Assembly (NCBI GenBank): GCA_049999765.1
Contig: JBNGIQ010007204.1
Span: 1 to 35,934 of the forward strand
Direction of reading: 5' to 3'
DNA: 35,934 bases
DNA from: Phaeoceros laevis
Taxonomy: Eukaryota; Anthocerotophyta; Anthocerotopsida; Notothyladales
Shown here: positions 1 to 10,022 of the stretch, in pieces
Numbering within the stretch: the stretch's first letter is position 1
Layout: each line of letters starts with the position of its first letter
Notes under the pieces: generated by a model
Told to the model about the DNA's origin: nothing
What the model saw: the letters and a program-made list of their open reading frames with translations, nothing else
Databases searched by the model: none
Position numbers and translations under genes: made by a program

Positions 1-1558
1 CCTGCACCAAAACTTGGTGACAGCGCAAGCTGACCAGAACCTGGCCTCAAGATCTGGCCCAGTATAGCTGCTAGACAGTAGAATTGTCTTGAAACATGAC
101 TCGTTTTGCCCAAGTAACTGCAAAGGTCCGCAGCCTCATGCGATGTAATGCGGGCACTGCAAGAAATCTTGACCTGTCTAGAACATGCCATGAATTTCAG
201 CCTTGGGCCAAGGCAGGTCCCTGTCAAGGGCAATGTTGCAGTACTTAGTCCTTGTCAAATGCCAAGGTCATACTGTATGTATGTATGAAACGCAAACACA
301 CACTTTCAGTGTGAGGTGTGGCTATATATTTTTTGGCTGTGTGTCTTGAATTTTTTTCGATGCAAAAAGGACTTTCTCCCTCATCCCGCTACATAAGCTA
401 CCCCAGTCCTTGCCCCTAGCATCAGTCAGCGTCTCCAGTTTGGTCAGTCTCTAGCTGCCTTCAAGCTGCCACCTCTTGCCTTTAGTGCCTCACACTTGCC
501 CTCTGGCCGGTTTGCTTGCAGCAGCATTGCTTGCAGCTGCCTTACCACCATTGTCTAACTCTCCGACCTTTGCTCAGTCCCTCTCTTGACTTTCTACTTA
601 GACTTGTGTCCACTTGTTCCTACCCTCACCATATTCTCTGCTCTGGCCTCTAGTTACTTGTCATATACTCATTTTTGTTCTCACATTGCCTACCAACCCT
701 TCACAATTTGGTCTCAACCCTGTGCCCAACCCCTACCTTCCATCCTGACAAACATTTCTCTTGTCTTAAGCCTTCCATACAACTAGTCCACATCCATACC
801 AGCCCCAAGCGCTTTTCAGCGTTGCCTGCAACCTTCTCTTGGCCTGAATTATCGCTGTTGCAACCAGACACCCTGGAAACACGTTTTTCTAGCCCTCAGT
901 ACTCCATCTTGCCTCAGATACCCCTGTTGATACACTCTCTTTGCAGTTTTTCAGCTTCTCTGAGCTATCGTGCCTTACCTTGCCCGCAGTCCCATTAATC
1001 TGCAGTTACTTCTTTGTCCTCATTTGTCTCACACCCTTGTGGAATTTCTACCCCTGCCAAATTACCTCTCTATCTTGACATACTATTGAGCCTTGTCCAC
1101 TGACTGATCATCACAAAACCCTTTCTGTTAGTCTCCAGCTACGCACTTTTTTCGCTGCCCTGCTTTCTTGTCACAAAGCATTCTGTTGTCGTACCTGCCT
1201 GTCCAACGAAGTCTTCCCTCTGAGTCAAGACCTGAACAGCTGAAGATTACATTGTGGAGGAGTGAGGTTTGGCAGTCACACACAGACAGATGGCTGAACA
1301 GGTTTTCTACACCCTAGTGCTTGCCGTTTGCATTTTATAAAGCTTAGAATGGCTGAAGAAGTTGTAAACATTTGACTAGCTTAGTTGTAGCTACTAACCT
1401 CCGTTGCACACACCATGTGAGGACTAGGTCTGCCATGGGCCCTCTAGAAACCTAGCAAGGAAGTCTCTTGGCACTGATGAAGGAGAGACAGAGGCATGAG
1501 TAACCTTCATGCTCCTACATGGCTGTGTTAAGGTTTCTGATCCAGTTTGGTTTGCTGA
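1..1558. other. intergenic, pyrimidine-rich, no gene
   Basis: I see no supportable gene here. The plus strand from about 380 to 1200 is strongly enriched in C and T (strings such as CCTTGTCC and CTCTCTTG), so open frames there are compositional accidents. A TATA-like string lies near 320-332, followed by an unremarkable CT-rich stretch, which could be the promoter and leader of an old retroelement. No terminal repeat partner was found to support that. Confidence 0.5.
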
Positions 1559-2220
1559 TCAGACCCTTTTTGCAACATTCTGTAAACTTTCCCTCACTCT
1601 TAGGACCTCCTTATCGTTAGCGGTCATCTGGCAAAGGACAGTTTTGTAAATATCATTTGCTATACAGATCCAGATTTCTTGATTGAGTTGCAACATACCG
1701 TTTTTTATTATGATGCTGAAACTTGTGTCCAGTCGGCAAGCTATGCTAATTCTCCATGAATGAGGATCTTTTGCAGCAGAACTGCCTAGCTCTTCAAAGC
1801 CATACTGGATGTTCTGCACCAATCGCAACTGTGGCATTCTGCCCTGTAGGCACATTGTCACGATACTGCATGGGGAACGCAGACCACGACAGGCCTGCCC
1901 ACCTCTTGATCCAGACTTTGCAGCTTGGTGGAAGACTTTGTAGAATCCTGTGCAAGACATAGTCACAACATTAGTGCTCAGTTGGACAGTGCTATGACAT
2001 TGAGATATCCTAGCTATGCCTTGCTTGAGTGACATTCCTGGCGACATATTTTAGACATCGTGCTGCAGTGAAGGCGACTTGTCCTTGATACGAAAGTTGT
2101 CTTGACATTTCCTGCCAAGCCAAAACCAGTACATGTTGCTGTCAGGTCCTCTTCGGAGGCAATGAACAGGGCAATGTCAATATCGATGGCATTGTGGCTG
2201 TATGCTTTGAACACACACAT
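1559..2220 (-). other. two overlapping minus-strand open frames of unknown nature
   Basis: Two minus-strand frames, 162 codons (2047 to 1559) and 68 codons (2220 to 2014), overlap by about 34 bp in different phases. Their composition is less biased than the flanks, and they could be remnants of one interrupted coding sequence. I recognise no domain, signal peptide or membrane segment. No splice sites join them convincingly. They could equally be chance frames, and I assign no function. Confidence 0.15.
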
Positions 2221-3704
2221 ACTGCGTTTGCAATATGTATGTGTATGAATTGGTAAGTATGGATGCTAGATTTGCATTCTTCCTACCTTGTCCATATTTT
2301 TGCAAGTTTGTACGAAAAAAAACGTGTTTTATGACCACATGACATGGTGGCAGACCTAGAACGAGTAAATAAATGATTTAGTAGACAGCTAAGTTGCCAA
2401 ACCGACTGGCCTTTGGCTTTTTTACCACTCGAAGGTTCGAGAAAAATGTGTGAAATTCGGTTACCAAGACAGCTAACCAAACTTTTGGCTTGATGAATGA
2501 TTGAATAGATTTTTTCAAGTGGCCAGGACTTGGCGGCTGCAGCTAAAAGTAGCTGCTATCAAGAGCTCATTTATGAGGCTAATATGCCAGTAGACATCTG
2601 GTATTACCTTATTGGTCCACATCGCTCCTCAGAAGTCTAATCACGATTTTTTGTAACCAGAGACCTGTTGTCATCTAATAATAGTTGCCCGCTAGCATCT
2701 TCCTTAATGATCAACATTTATGGTCACCCCTGAATTTGCCCTTCTTAAACCCACAGAACCCCCACAGCCTTCCATCAGTCATCTACAGTCTCCTCTACTT
2801 GATACCTCCTACTGTCCGCTGGCTCTCATCTCCTACCTTTCATCTCTTGTCTCTCATTTCATATCTCCCATCCCCTGTCTCTTGTCTCTCATTTCTTATC
2901 CTTCAACTCTCATACCTCATCTCCTATCTCCTCCACACTTGCCTCTCAAAGCTCCACCCAAATCTATGTGCTGTCTGCCATTCCTGGTTCTTCTAACTAT
3001 CACCTTGCCTTCTAGCAACCTGCAGTTGTCACTCTTGCTGAACATCCTACTATCCTCAGTCTGCTCTCTTTGAAGCCCCAGTTTTGCTCTCCTGCTCTGA
3101 ACACAAACTTTGTGTTTAGGCTTCATTCTCTGTTATAGAAACTTCGTCAAACTATCATTTGATCCCGGCTTTTCAGTGAGGGTTCCGCTACAAACCTTGC
3201 CTGAGTCCCTGAGGTGTCACAACCTGAGCTTTGTCTCAATTTCCAGCCCTACCTTGTCACCAGTCACGGCTCAAACTTTGCCCGGTCTCCAGTGTTGCCT
3301 CAGCAAGTACCTACTCAAATCCCACATTGCTTTAGTTCTATGCTTGAAAATTGCCTCACATTTTGCTCTGATTCAATCATACCCAGCAGGCCTTTTTGCA
3401 ACGTCTACCTTGGTCCTCACCATTGATACCTGCTGCTGGCATACTTGTCCTGGCTGATCATCCCACTACTTGCTCTTAAGGTCTCCCAGTGCCAAACCTG
3501 AACACATTTTGTGTTTGGTCGGGGTTACAGCGCTACATCACTGTTTCGGCGGATTTACTCGTGCCATCTGTATCACGACTCTCATCAAGTCAATCTTACG
3601 AGGAGGATAGTTGGGTAGCAGTGATGTCCAAGCAGAACACTGAGGTAGACACTCTTAGCAAAAACTCTAGAAACCCTTTGTTACTCTTTGATGCTCTCTG
3701 TCTG
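2221..3704. other. intergenic, second pyrimidine-rich tract
   Basis: No gene is seen. The stretch 2,720-3,480 again has a C/T-rich plus strand, with tandem-like short words (CTCTTGTCTCTCATTTC recurs with variation near 2845-2900). A shared word, CTTGTCC followed by a GCTGATCATC-like string, occurs near 3448-3462 and in similar form near 1093-1112. This hints that the two tracts are diverged copies of one repeat, but that similarity is weak. Confidence 0.4.
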
Positions 3705-3743
3705 ACTGTTTAAATGATGTTGCCTGAACATCATCTAAACAGT
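3705..3743. repeat. 39-bp perfect-loop hairpin
   Basis: Arms at 3705-3721 and 3727-3743 are 17 bp each and pair with a single mismatch around the 5-nt loop GCCTG. The left arm reads ACTGTTTAAATGATGTT. It is the longest short-loop hairpin I noticed outside the transposons. Its role is unknown; it could be a remnant of a MITE end or of a retroelement. Confidence 0.85.
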
Positions 3744-4875
3744 ACCTGCTGGTGTAAGTACCCTTCCCGACACTAGAGGATTTCGTTGCTAGTGCGCTTT
3801 GATAAAGTTGACTAGCACATGCATTATCCTGGCAGGGCCACAAGGCGTTTCACACTAAACTTCACTGGCATGTCACGGCACTCCAGGCGATCGAAACAGC
3901 TTTGAGGGCTTCATCTGCCAAGCATGGTTCTGCTAGATCCTGTGGTGATGGGGAACCGACCTCCTAGGTGCAGGATGGCCCTCGGCAACAGTTGTTCCCT
4001 AGCCCGGGTCACGAGCACACAAGGCTAGATCACAAGGCGATCGATGTTTTTGGGAGCCACAACCAGCGTGAGCTGAATGCCGGGGCCTCACAACACTAGT
4101 CTACTGCGAGTGGCGACTTGCACGATGATGGCCGTGGATACGCTGAGAGTGAGAATGGTGACGATGGTGTGTGTGTGTGGTTATTTGAAGAGGTTAGACG
4201 GTCCCATTGAGGGTCCCCTTGCCCTGGATTTGGGCATCCATAAGTTACCGAGTACAGTAATATAAATTCATTACGTGAAACGTATGCCGCCGATCACCCA
4301 TTCTGCATGGCTCCCTGGTTGAACTAGGGTAGTCACCATATCTCTCTGAAATGAGAGGATGGTTTAGCTATGGTTGGCATGCGATATGTTCAGCGTAATA
4401 AACTTTGTCTTTATTTTATTAGCTATTCACAATTCACACATTGGAATTTATTAGGTTCATTTGAGAAGTTGAGATTCTTCTTGAAGCATGGAATGTGAGT
4501 ATGAATTTATGAATTACGGTAAAAATAGTGGTGAGTGTGACGAGCATATGTAGGTGAGTGTGAGCTCAAAGCATTACTGTATATAGTTCAGAAGGAGTCT
4601 GGAGTGACGAGTATTTTGTTCGATGTTGGTGCGATGAAGTTAAGACACGGGCCTGGCGAGCTGTGGCATTTTGGTATAAAGAGAAAATCGTATGTATGTT
4701 GTGGAGCTCTAAAGTGAAAATACTTTTACAAAGTCAGTAACGTTTGTTCTTAAATCGTGAGAGGTCTAAGTCGGCCGGTGTATCAGACAGAACTGTGGAT
4801 CAAGGCCTGGCTTGTAATATGGAATGACATTGTGGAGAGCTGATGACATTTACATATGACTTTAAGAAGAGTAAA
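3744..4875. other. intergenic, no gene
   Basis: No coding sequence, RNA gene or clear transposon terminus was found. A TATAAA string occurs near 4675. The region lies immediately 5' of the minisatellite and the gypsy remnant, where a 5' LTR and gag would be expected, but I found no matching long terminal repeat at the other end of the element. Confidence 0.4.
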
Positions 4876-5053
4876 TGATATTGACATGATAAGAACATGA
4901 TAGGGACATGATAAGGACATGATAAGGACATGATAGGGACATGATAAGGACATGATAAGGCATGATCAGGATATGATAAGGACATGATCAGGACATGATC
5001 ATGACATGATCAGGACATGATCAGGACATGATCAGGACATGATATCGATCAGG
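4876..5053. repeat. 11-bp minisatellite, about 16 copies
   Basis: The unit GGACATGATAA is repeated head to tail with few errors from about 4883. The left half is dominated by the GATAA variant and the right half (from about 4980) by the GATCA variant, so the array grew from at least two unit types. One unit near 4960 has lost a base. The array sits directly upstream of the gypsy pol remnant. Confidence 0.93.
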
Positions 5054-5199
5054 GGCTGAAAATAGAAGAAGGCAAGGCAGGCAACAGAAGAGAATGTGAG
5101 GAAACAGAATTGGCATGCACAGTTGAGGTTGGAGCTACGGCAGGAGATGACCCGGAGAGGTTAGTGAGCCACAGCAAGAGAAATGGGCTGGTGCCCCGC

Positions 5200-6052
5200 T
5201 CCAGTCAAGTTATTAATGAAGGCTTTGCTTGGGCCATATCTGATTGCTTGAGTGAGATAGAGTAGGAGCTCATGAAAGAACTTTTAAACAAGTAAAAGCA
5301 TGTTTTTGCCTTTAATTTGAAGGACTTGGGGAGGTACTCAAAACATAAATTCCAGGTACCTATGACCACTGAAAAACCCATGTTCAGAAGAAGGCATCGG
5401 CTTAGCCAAGCTGTTTGGGAGATTGTTGAAGGTAGATGCCAGGAGTTGGCGGAGGCTGGATTGATACGAAAATCCACTTCACAGTATGCTGCTGCAATTG
5501 TTCTTCCAGTGAAAAAGGATGAAAATGGCGAGTGGACAGAGAAGCGGATGTGTGGAGATTATACTAGGCCGATGAACGCTGTAACACCCCAGGACAATTA
5601 TCCAATGCCAGTTGACACCTGATGAGATATTTAATGCTATAGGTAAAGCTAAGTACTTCACTACGCTTGACATGAGGCAGGGCTTCAATTAGATTGTTAT
5701 AGAAGAGAAGGATAAACAAAAGACTGCGTTTTGGGGTAGAGATGGTCTCTGGGAATGGGAGACCATGCCGTTTGGATTGAAAAACAGTTCTACACACTTC
5801 CAAAAGGTGATGGACATAGAATTAGTAGGGTTACCATTTGTGAAATGCTATATTGATGATCTTGTGGTTTTTAGTGACACATTCAAGGAGCCTCTCTCAT
5901 GTGGAGCAGCTACTAAAAAGACTAGAGGAGTGCGGGCTCAAGGCCCACCCAGGCAAATGCAAGTTCGGGTGTCAGCAAATTGAGTACTTGGGCCACTTGC
6001 TGACAGCTGGAGGGATAGAGCCATAAGCTGCTAAGATTACAGCAATTGCAAA
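5200..6052 (+). pseudogene. gypsy reverse transcriptase, broken
   Basis: This is the N-terminal and palm part of a Ty3/gypsy reverse transcriptase. The first open piece (5317-5622) carries the typical fingers region. The next (about 5620-5920) holds the TLDM-type first catalytic aspartate region and the YIDD box with the catalytic aspartate pair near 5851-5862. A stop at about 5690, frameshifts near 5620 and 5890, and a TAA near 6024 break the frame. The frame resumes in the next entry. Function is lost unless read by multiple frameshifts, which is implausible. Confidence 0.93.
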
Positions 6053-6053
6053 G

Positions 6054-6917
6054 ATGCCTAGACCAGTGGATGTGGTCGCATTGATGGCGTTTTTGGACTT
6101 GTGCAATTATTACCGGCGCTTTTGCAAGGACATGAGCCGAATTTGCAAGCCCTTGTATGAACTTTTGAAGAAGGATGTGTCATGGCATTGGGAACAAGAG
6201 CAAAAAATTGCTTGGTTAGAGTTGAAGGAGCAGCTTTCTAACTATCCAGTGCTGGCCAGAGCAGACTTCAGCAGGCCATTCACGTTATACACGGACTGGA
6301 ACATGTTGGGGATCGGTGCGGTGCTCACACAAGCTGATGAGGAAGGGCATGAGCACGTGATTGCATATGCAAGCAGATCTAATAACGCAGCTGAGGCTAA
6401 TTATTCCTCGTACAAGGGGGAATGTTTGGCTAGTGTGTGGGCAGTGTTGCACTTTCGGCCTTATCTGTATGGTAGGAACTTCCAACTGGTAACGGATCAC
6501 CAACCCCTGCATTGGTTAATGACAAATACCAAGCTGTCTGGGAAGCTGGCCCGTTGGGCCTTACTGTTGTCCAAATATAACATGGACATCATTCATAGGC
6601 CGGGTAGAGGGCATACCAACGCAGATGGAATGTCAAGGAATCCAGTCGGAGACTCACAGGATCAAACTAGGGCACGTCAAGACATTGGACCACAGCATGT
6701 TACACCTTCAGCATGCTTAGCTTTACTAGCATCAGGAAGTATGGACGTACCTGAAGAGGCTTTGCTAACTGAATCAGGCAGAGATATCTGGAAGGACATG
6801 CTAGCCATGAAGGTATTGGGAGAAGTGTTGCCAGATGATTTAAGTTATAAGCGCAGGGCTCAACTATGGCAAAGAGTGAAAAGATACATGTGGCAGGATG
6901 GGCAATCGCATCTTTGA
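6054..6917 (+). pseudogene. gypsy RT thumb/connection and RNase H domain
   Basis: A 287-codon open piece is the longest intact part of the element. It begins in the RT thumb region (CNYYRRF-type motif near residue 17), continues through the LYTD motif of RNase H (about residue 81) and the VTDHQPL motif (about residue 145), and reaches the HRPGRGHTNADGMSR motif (about residues 180-194) that closes RNase H in this superfamily. The usual DAS at the first RNase H aspartate reads DWN, so the catalytic context is altered. The start codon is arbitrary, because this is an internal fragment of a polyprotein. Confidence 0.95.
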
Positions 6918-8054
6918 GGTCGAAACTTGAACCGCAAGGTGCCAGCACCAGAGGACACGAGAGCAATCATATTGGCTGCTCATGTAGAAATGGGGCATTT
7001 TGGCATCAAGCGCACCCACCACATGCTAAGGCCAACATACTTCTGGGCAGACATGTATGCTAATGTGGAGTAGGTTATCTCTGAATGTGCTGTGTGTGAC
7101 AGGGTGAAAGCACGATTCACAGCTGCAGACGTCGTGCTACATTCCCTACCCATTAAGGGACTTTTCTACATGTGTTCTGTTGACCTCATGCCCGAGCTGC
7201 CCCTCATATGCAGCGGAAAATTGTCACTGCATGCTTATGGTGGAACATTTCTCCAAGTGGGTTGAAGTGGCTGTGTTCCTGCGCATGACATCTCAGAGCA
7301 CTGCCAGGGCATTCTTGCAATGCGTTTTATCAAGATTAGGGGGTGTGCAGATGTGCCTACTGACCAAGGAACAAAATTCAGGGGGGATTTCCAGGAGCTT
7401 CTTGATAGAAGCCTCATAGATCATAGAAGGACGTCTAGAGACCACCCGCATGCAGATGGGTTAGCAGAGAGACTCGTGCAAACTGTGAAAAGTGCACTCA
7501 GAAAGTATTGCCTGGACGAAAGTCCAACCAGGTGGGATGAGCAGCTACCTACATAGTGTTGGGATATAGGATCAACGCTTAGGCCTCCTTGGCTAACTTC
7601 AGCCCTTATTACCTGTTGCTTGGCTGCAATCCGATTATGCCAAACGTTGTGCAGGATACTTACACAAGCCCAGTGGATTGAAGCACAGACCTGGAAGTGT
7701 GCTTAGCAGGTTTACGGGAAAGGGGGGAAATGTTTCAAAGGATCCTCCCCATGGCCATGGAGAATTTGGTGATTGCTCAACACCGGGATCAGCTCAGATA
7801 CGCCTTCACCAGGGGTGGCTCATGGAAGCCCAAACTGAAAAAGTTTGAAGCTGCCGATTTTGTTTATTTACAACATAGGGCCAAGAAAACTCTTGATGTT
7901 CGCACCAATCGGGTCATTTTGCGTGTGGTGGCCATCGGGAATCAAGGAGTAACGAAACTCGAGGGAGGATTGGCACAGGTGGAAGGAGCATGTGAAGCAC
8001 CTTGCTCCATGCCACCTACCTAACCTAGACACAACTCTTAAACCGACAACTTGA
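6918..8054 (+). pseudogene. gypsy integrase, broken
   Basis: Fragments in three frames cover an integrase. The HHCC zinc-binding domain lies at about 6979-7110 (H, H, then C-x2-C). The core carries HFSKWVE and DQGTKF motifs near 7243 and 7357. The HADGLAERLVQTVK segment with the catalytic glutamate lies near 7447-7495. The C-terminal domain is the 108-codon piece 7697-8023 plus a frame-0 tail from about 7977. A TAG at about 7069, frameshifts near 7180-7330 and 7970, and a TGA at 8052-8054 inactivate it. No chromodomain is seen; the tail runs into a PHD finger instead. Confidence 0.9.
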
Positions 8055-8174
8055 CAGCCACCGGCAGATTGGCCTTGTGAGATCTATGGACACGTGGGGG
8101 ATGAGGACGTCATGCTCCTATGCGATAGATGCAATCGAGGCTATCACACGTTCTGCCTAGTGCCTCCACTGGAC

Positions 8175-9052
8175 CCTCTATGGGATTGTGTAAACCTCTT
8201 CAACTCGGATGAGCCAATCACACTTTGCTAGTACATTAATCTCCTCATGGGTACTTGGGATTATCAGGATTGGGAGGCTAGTACGTATAAAAATAGTGTT
8301 ATTTAAGTAGACTTTATTTATATAGGCATAAGTATTTAATAGTCAAAACAGTAAATGTCAAACGACGTAACAACCAGATGTAAAGGCACATCTCGAAAGG
8401 CCGCGAGCGGCACAAGGCACAATGTCATCTCATGGCCGCACCTATGTAGCAATTCTAGAAATGTGCTCCCTAGGTGATATTAGTAGACCAGCTGGTACAT
8501 AGTGTAAAAACTAGCACATGCACGATCCGACTACTATCAAGTTGTATACACTTGCCCGATTGGGATAAGGATATATAAAGTGAAATCAGATCGCTTAAAA
8601 AAAAATCCAGTGTGTAGTCTCCCGCCGAGGGAGGGGATCGGTTTTTCCTTATACCTTTTCCACCGGTATTTCAAGAGTTGTCCACGCCACCCTACAAGGC
8701 CCGGCCCATTTAGCTCCACAATGCCACCCCCGCCCAAGTCTCCTGCCAAGGGAGGGGGTGGTGGGGATTGCGCCGTGATGCCCGCCGCGACACGCCCACG
8801 CCCGCGCCCGCGCCAACCGCGTGTCCACCCCCTGCTGTGGTGGCACCACGTGGCACCCCCTGCTGACTCGTGCAAGCAGGATGGGCAAGGGACCGTGGCG
8901 GCGCGCCACGCGGCACTTCCCGCCGACCCGCGCAAGCGGGATGGGCAGAGGGGGCCGCACGGTGGGGGGTCCGGATTCGAACCCCCACCAGCCGGAAGGC
9001 AGGGCTTGCACCGTGACCCTACCATCTGGGTATCCCTAGCGGGATAACTACA
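8175..9052. mobile_element. 878-bp insertion in the PHD finger, containing a SINE-like module
   Basis: The insertion is bounded by CACTGGAC (8167-8174) and CACTAGAT (9053-9060). These match at six of eight bases and both encode the same Pro-Leu-Asp of the interrupted PHD finger, as expected for a decayed 8-bp target-site duplication. The left part (8175-8600) is unremarkable and has a TATATAAAG string near 8572. The right part (8609-9056) is the inverted-repeat module described separately. The class is uncertain: an 8-bp duplication fits hAT elements, but the termini do not look like hAT ends. Confidence 0.6.
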
Positions 9053-9056
9053 CACT
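8609..9056 (-). mobile_element. tRNA-related SINE/MITE-like module with terminal inverted repeats
   Basis: Both ends carry the 10-bp inverted repeat AGTGTGTAGT (8609-8618; complement at 9047-9056), each followed internally by a small hairpin (CTCCC/GGGAG on the left, TATCCC/GGGATA at 9030-9046 on the right). On the minus strand a perfect Pol III B box, GGTTCGAATCC (complement at 8973-8983), lies about 35-50 bp downstream of an A-box-like TACCCAGATGGTAG (9018-9031). That spacing fits a tRNA-derived promoter. The interior is GC-rich, with a 60-bp tandem repeat. Terminal inverted repeats are not typical of SINEs, so it may be a composite. It is not a functional tRNA, since no acceptor stem pairs well. 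Confidence 0.6.
8846..8965. repeat. two-copy 60-bp tandem repeat
   Basis: Two diverged copies, starting at CCACGTGGCAC (8846) and CCACGCGGCAC (8906), are each about 60 bp and contain GCAAGC(A/G)GGATGGGCA. The differences are mostly C/T or G/A transitions at CpG-type sites, as expected from methylated, silenced repeats. The pair forms the GC-rich body of the SINE-like module. Confidence 0.8.
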
Positions 9057-9096
9057 AGATGAGGTCCCTAGCGATGAGTGGAAATGCGCTCCTTGT

Positions 9097-9795
9097 TTGG
9101 CTTTGCCTTAGCTCATTAATTGTTTTGCTTTCTTGCATGTTCGAGGAGCTTCGTGCGCAGCAGGTTCCTCCACATGTACATTACCGGTACCAGGATGTCC
9201 TTCGACCCTCTTGGAGAAGCCCGTAGACTCTAGCCAGCACACGCTGCTGGTTGCCGCTTCGAGTGGTTTATGTTAACTGCACCACCGGGGCGCAGAATTT
9301 CAGCTTCTGCCAGCACGATGGCCAGCCATCACATCCGCAAAATGCTTTTCCAGGACCCCGCATTCCCATGGCGCCAGAGCTCTGACGTCGTCTGGTCAGC
9401 ATCATGGATGGGTACGTGGATATGCCTCACCTGATTTCTCTGCCTGGCAGTAATGACATCTCTACAATTCGGTCTGAAGTATTCCACGGTGATGAGAAGG
9501 TGCGAACATACAATGTGGAAGTGCGGATTATGCCGGGGTGATAGGAGGCTATTGTATTCGCCTACACGTGGTTGGATACTGATGGCGCAGTCATCCCCAA
9601 TGGCAAGTCTCATGTGCAAGGCCCTGCACCACTGCCACCACCTCGCACATCAGGTTGGACAACGCTGTGGGATCATCGCGAGAGCTGAGCACATCTGTGC
9701 ACTCAGCCTGTTTGGTTGTTTGTTTTTTTGGGACGCATTGTGCAGGTTTGCTTGTTGCAAGTTGCAACCAGCTCACCTGCAGGGGGGAGGTGCGT
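9097..9795 (+). other. decayed coding-like debris, unrecognised
   Basis: Between about 9430 and 9640 a plus-strand frame reads as protein-like sequence apart from one or two stops (for example a stretch containing FHGDEKVRTYNVEVRI followed by FAYTWLDTDGAVIPNG), but I recognise no family. The 153-codon frame starting at 9453 overlaps it in another phase and ends inside the direct repeat listed next. This may be further 3' sequence of the gypsy element or an old host-gene fragment. Confidence 0.3.
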
Positions 9796-9893
9796 GTCAA
9801 ACAGCTAAATGGATGCAACATATAGCGGGAACTGCCCATGAGGTCATTAGCAAGGATGTCTGCCACGTGTCAGACTTATCTCACGTTGCAACA
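9796..9893 (+). repeat. 98-bp direct repeat, copy 1
   Basis: This copy matches 11200-11298 at about 87 of 99 positions. Both copies are open in the same frame over 33 codons (AKWMQ, AHEVISKD and CHVSDLSHVAT are shared), and 8 of the 12 differences fall at third codon positions. This copy is the end of the 153-codon frame that starts at 9453. The family is unknown. Confidence 0.9.
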
Positions 9894-10022
9894 GCTGTCT
9901 TGCGGCAGGCATAGTGTGAATGCAATGGGACATTTTGATCGCTAGCAGTCTAACGACTGTTTAGATTTGAGGCGTGACAATATTGTTAGCTTAGATATTA
10001 TGGTTAGATAAGGCTAAACCTA

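Larger units (their letters stand above)
5054..9096 (+). mobile_element. degenerate Ty3/gypsy retrotransposon (pol) with C-terminal PHD finger
   Basis: Coding debris runs in the order reverse transcriptase, RNase H, zinc-binding integrase N-domain, integrase core, integrase C-domain, PHD finger. That order of RT before IN is diagnostic of Ty3/gypsy rather than Ty1/copia. Several frameshifts and in-frame stops make it inactive. No gag or protease was recognised upstream, and no long terminal repeats could be paired, so either the element is truncated at both ends or its LTRs have diverged beyond recognition. A later insertion (8175-9052) interrupts its 3' end. Confidence 0.9.
8067..9096 (+). 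pseudogene. PHD finger at the C terminus of the gypsy pol, split by an insertion
   Basis: The frame-0 tail of the integrase continues, past one stop, into a C4HC3 PHD finger. Metal ligands seen are C (8076), C replaced by Y (8085), C-x2-C (8121 and 8130), H (8145) and C (8154), followed by VPPLD. The final ligand pair, W-K-C-x2-C (9085 and 9094), lies beyond an 878-bp insertion and is preceded by LDEVPSDE, which joins precisely onto PPLD. PHD fingers read histone H3 tails, so in a retroelement the domain could direct integration to a chromatin state. That role is an inference. One zinc ligand is mutated and the domain is interrupted, so this copy is dead. Confidence 0.82.

Noticed and set aside
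586-998. Overlapping plus-strand open frames of 66 and 107 codons
   Set aside because: They lie in a C/T-rich tract and consist of Ser, Pro, Leu, Thr and Phe as expected from composition; no domain, and two frames are open at once.
2685-3457. Several plus-strand frames of 70-117 codons
   Set aside because: Same pyrimidine-rich composition effect; mutually overlapping and without recognisable protein features.
4800-4985. Minus-strand 61-codon frame with Ser/Tyr/His/Pro repeats
   Set aside because: It is translation of the 11-bp minisatellite, not a gene.
8930-9040. A functional tRNA gene on the minus strand
   Set aside because: The B box is perfect and an A-box-like motif is present, but acceptor and anticodon stems do not pair convincingly; better explained as a SINE head.
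8537-9055. Long Pro/Arg/Gly-rich frames on both strands
   Set aside because: They are produced by the GC-rich, repeat-bearing SINE-like module; several frames are open together and none matches a family.
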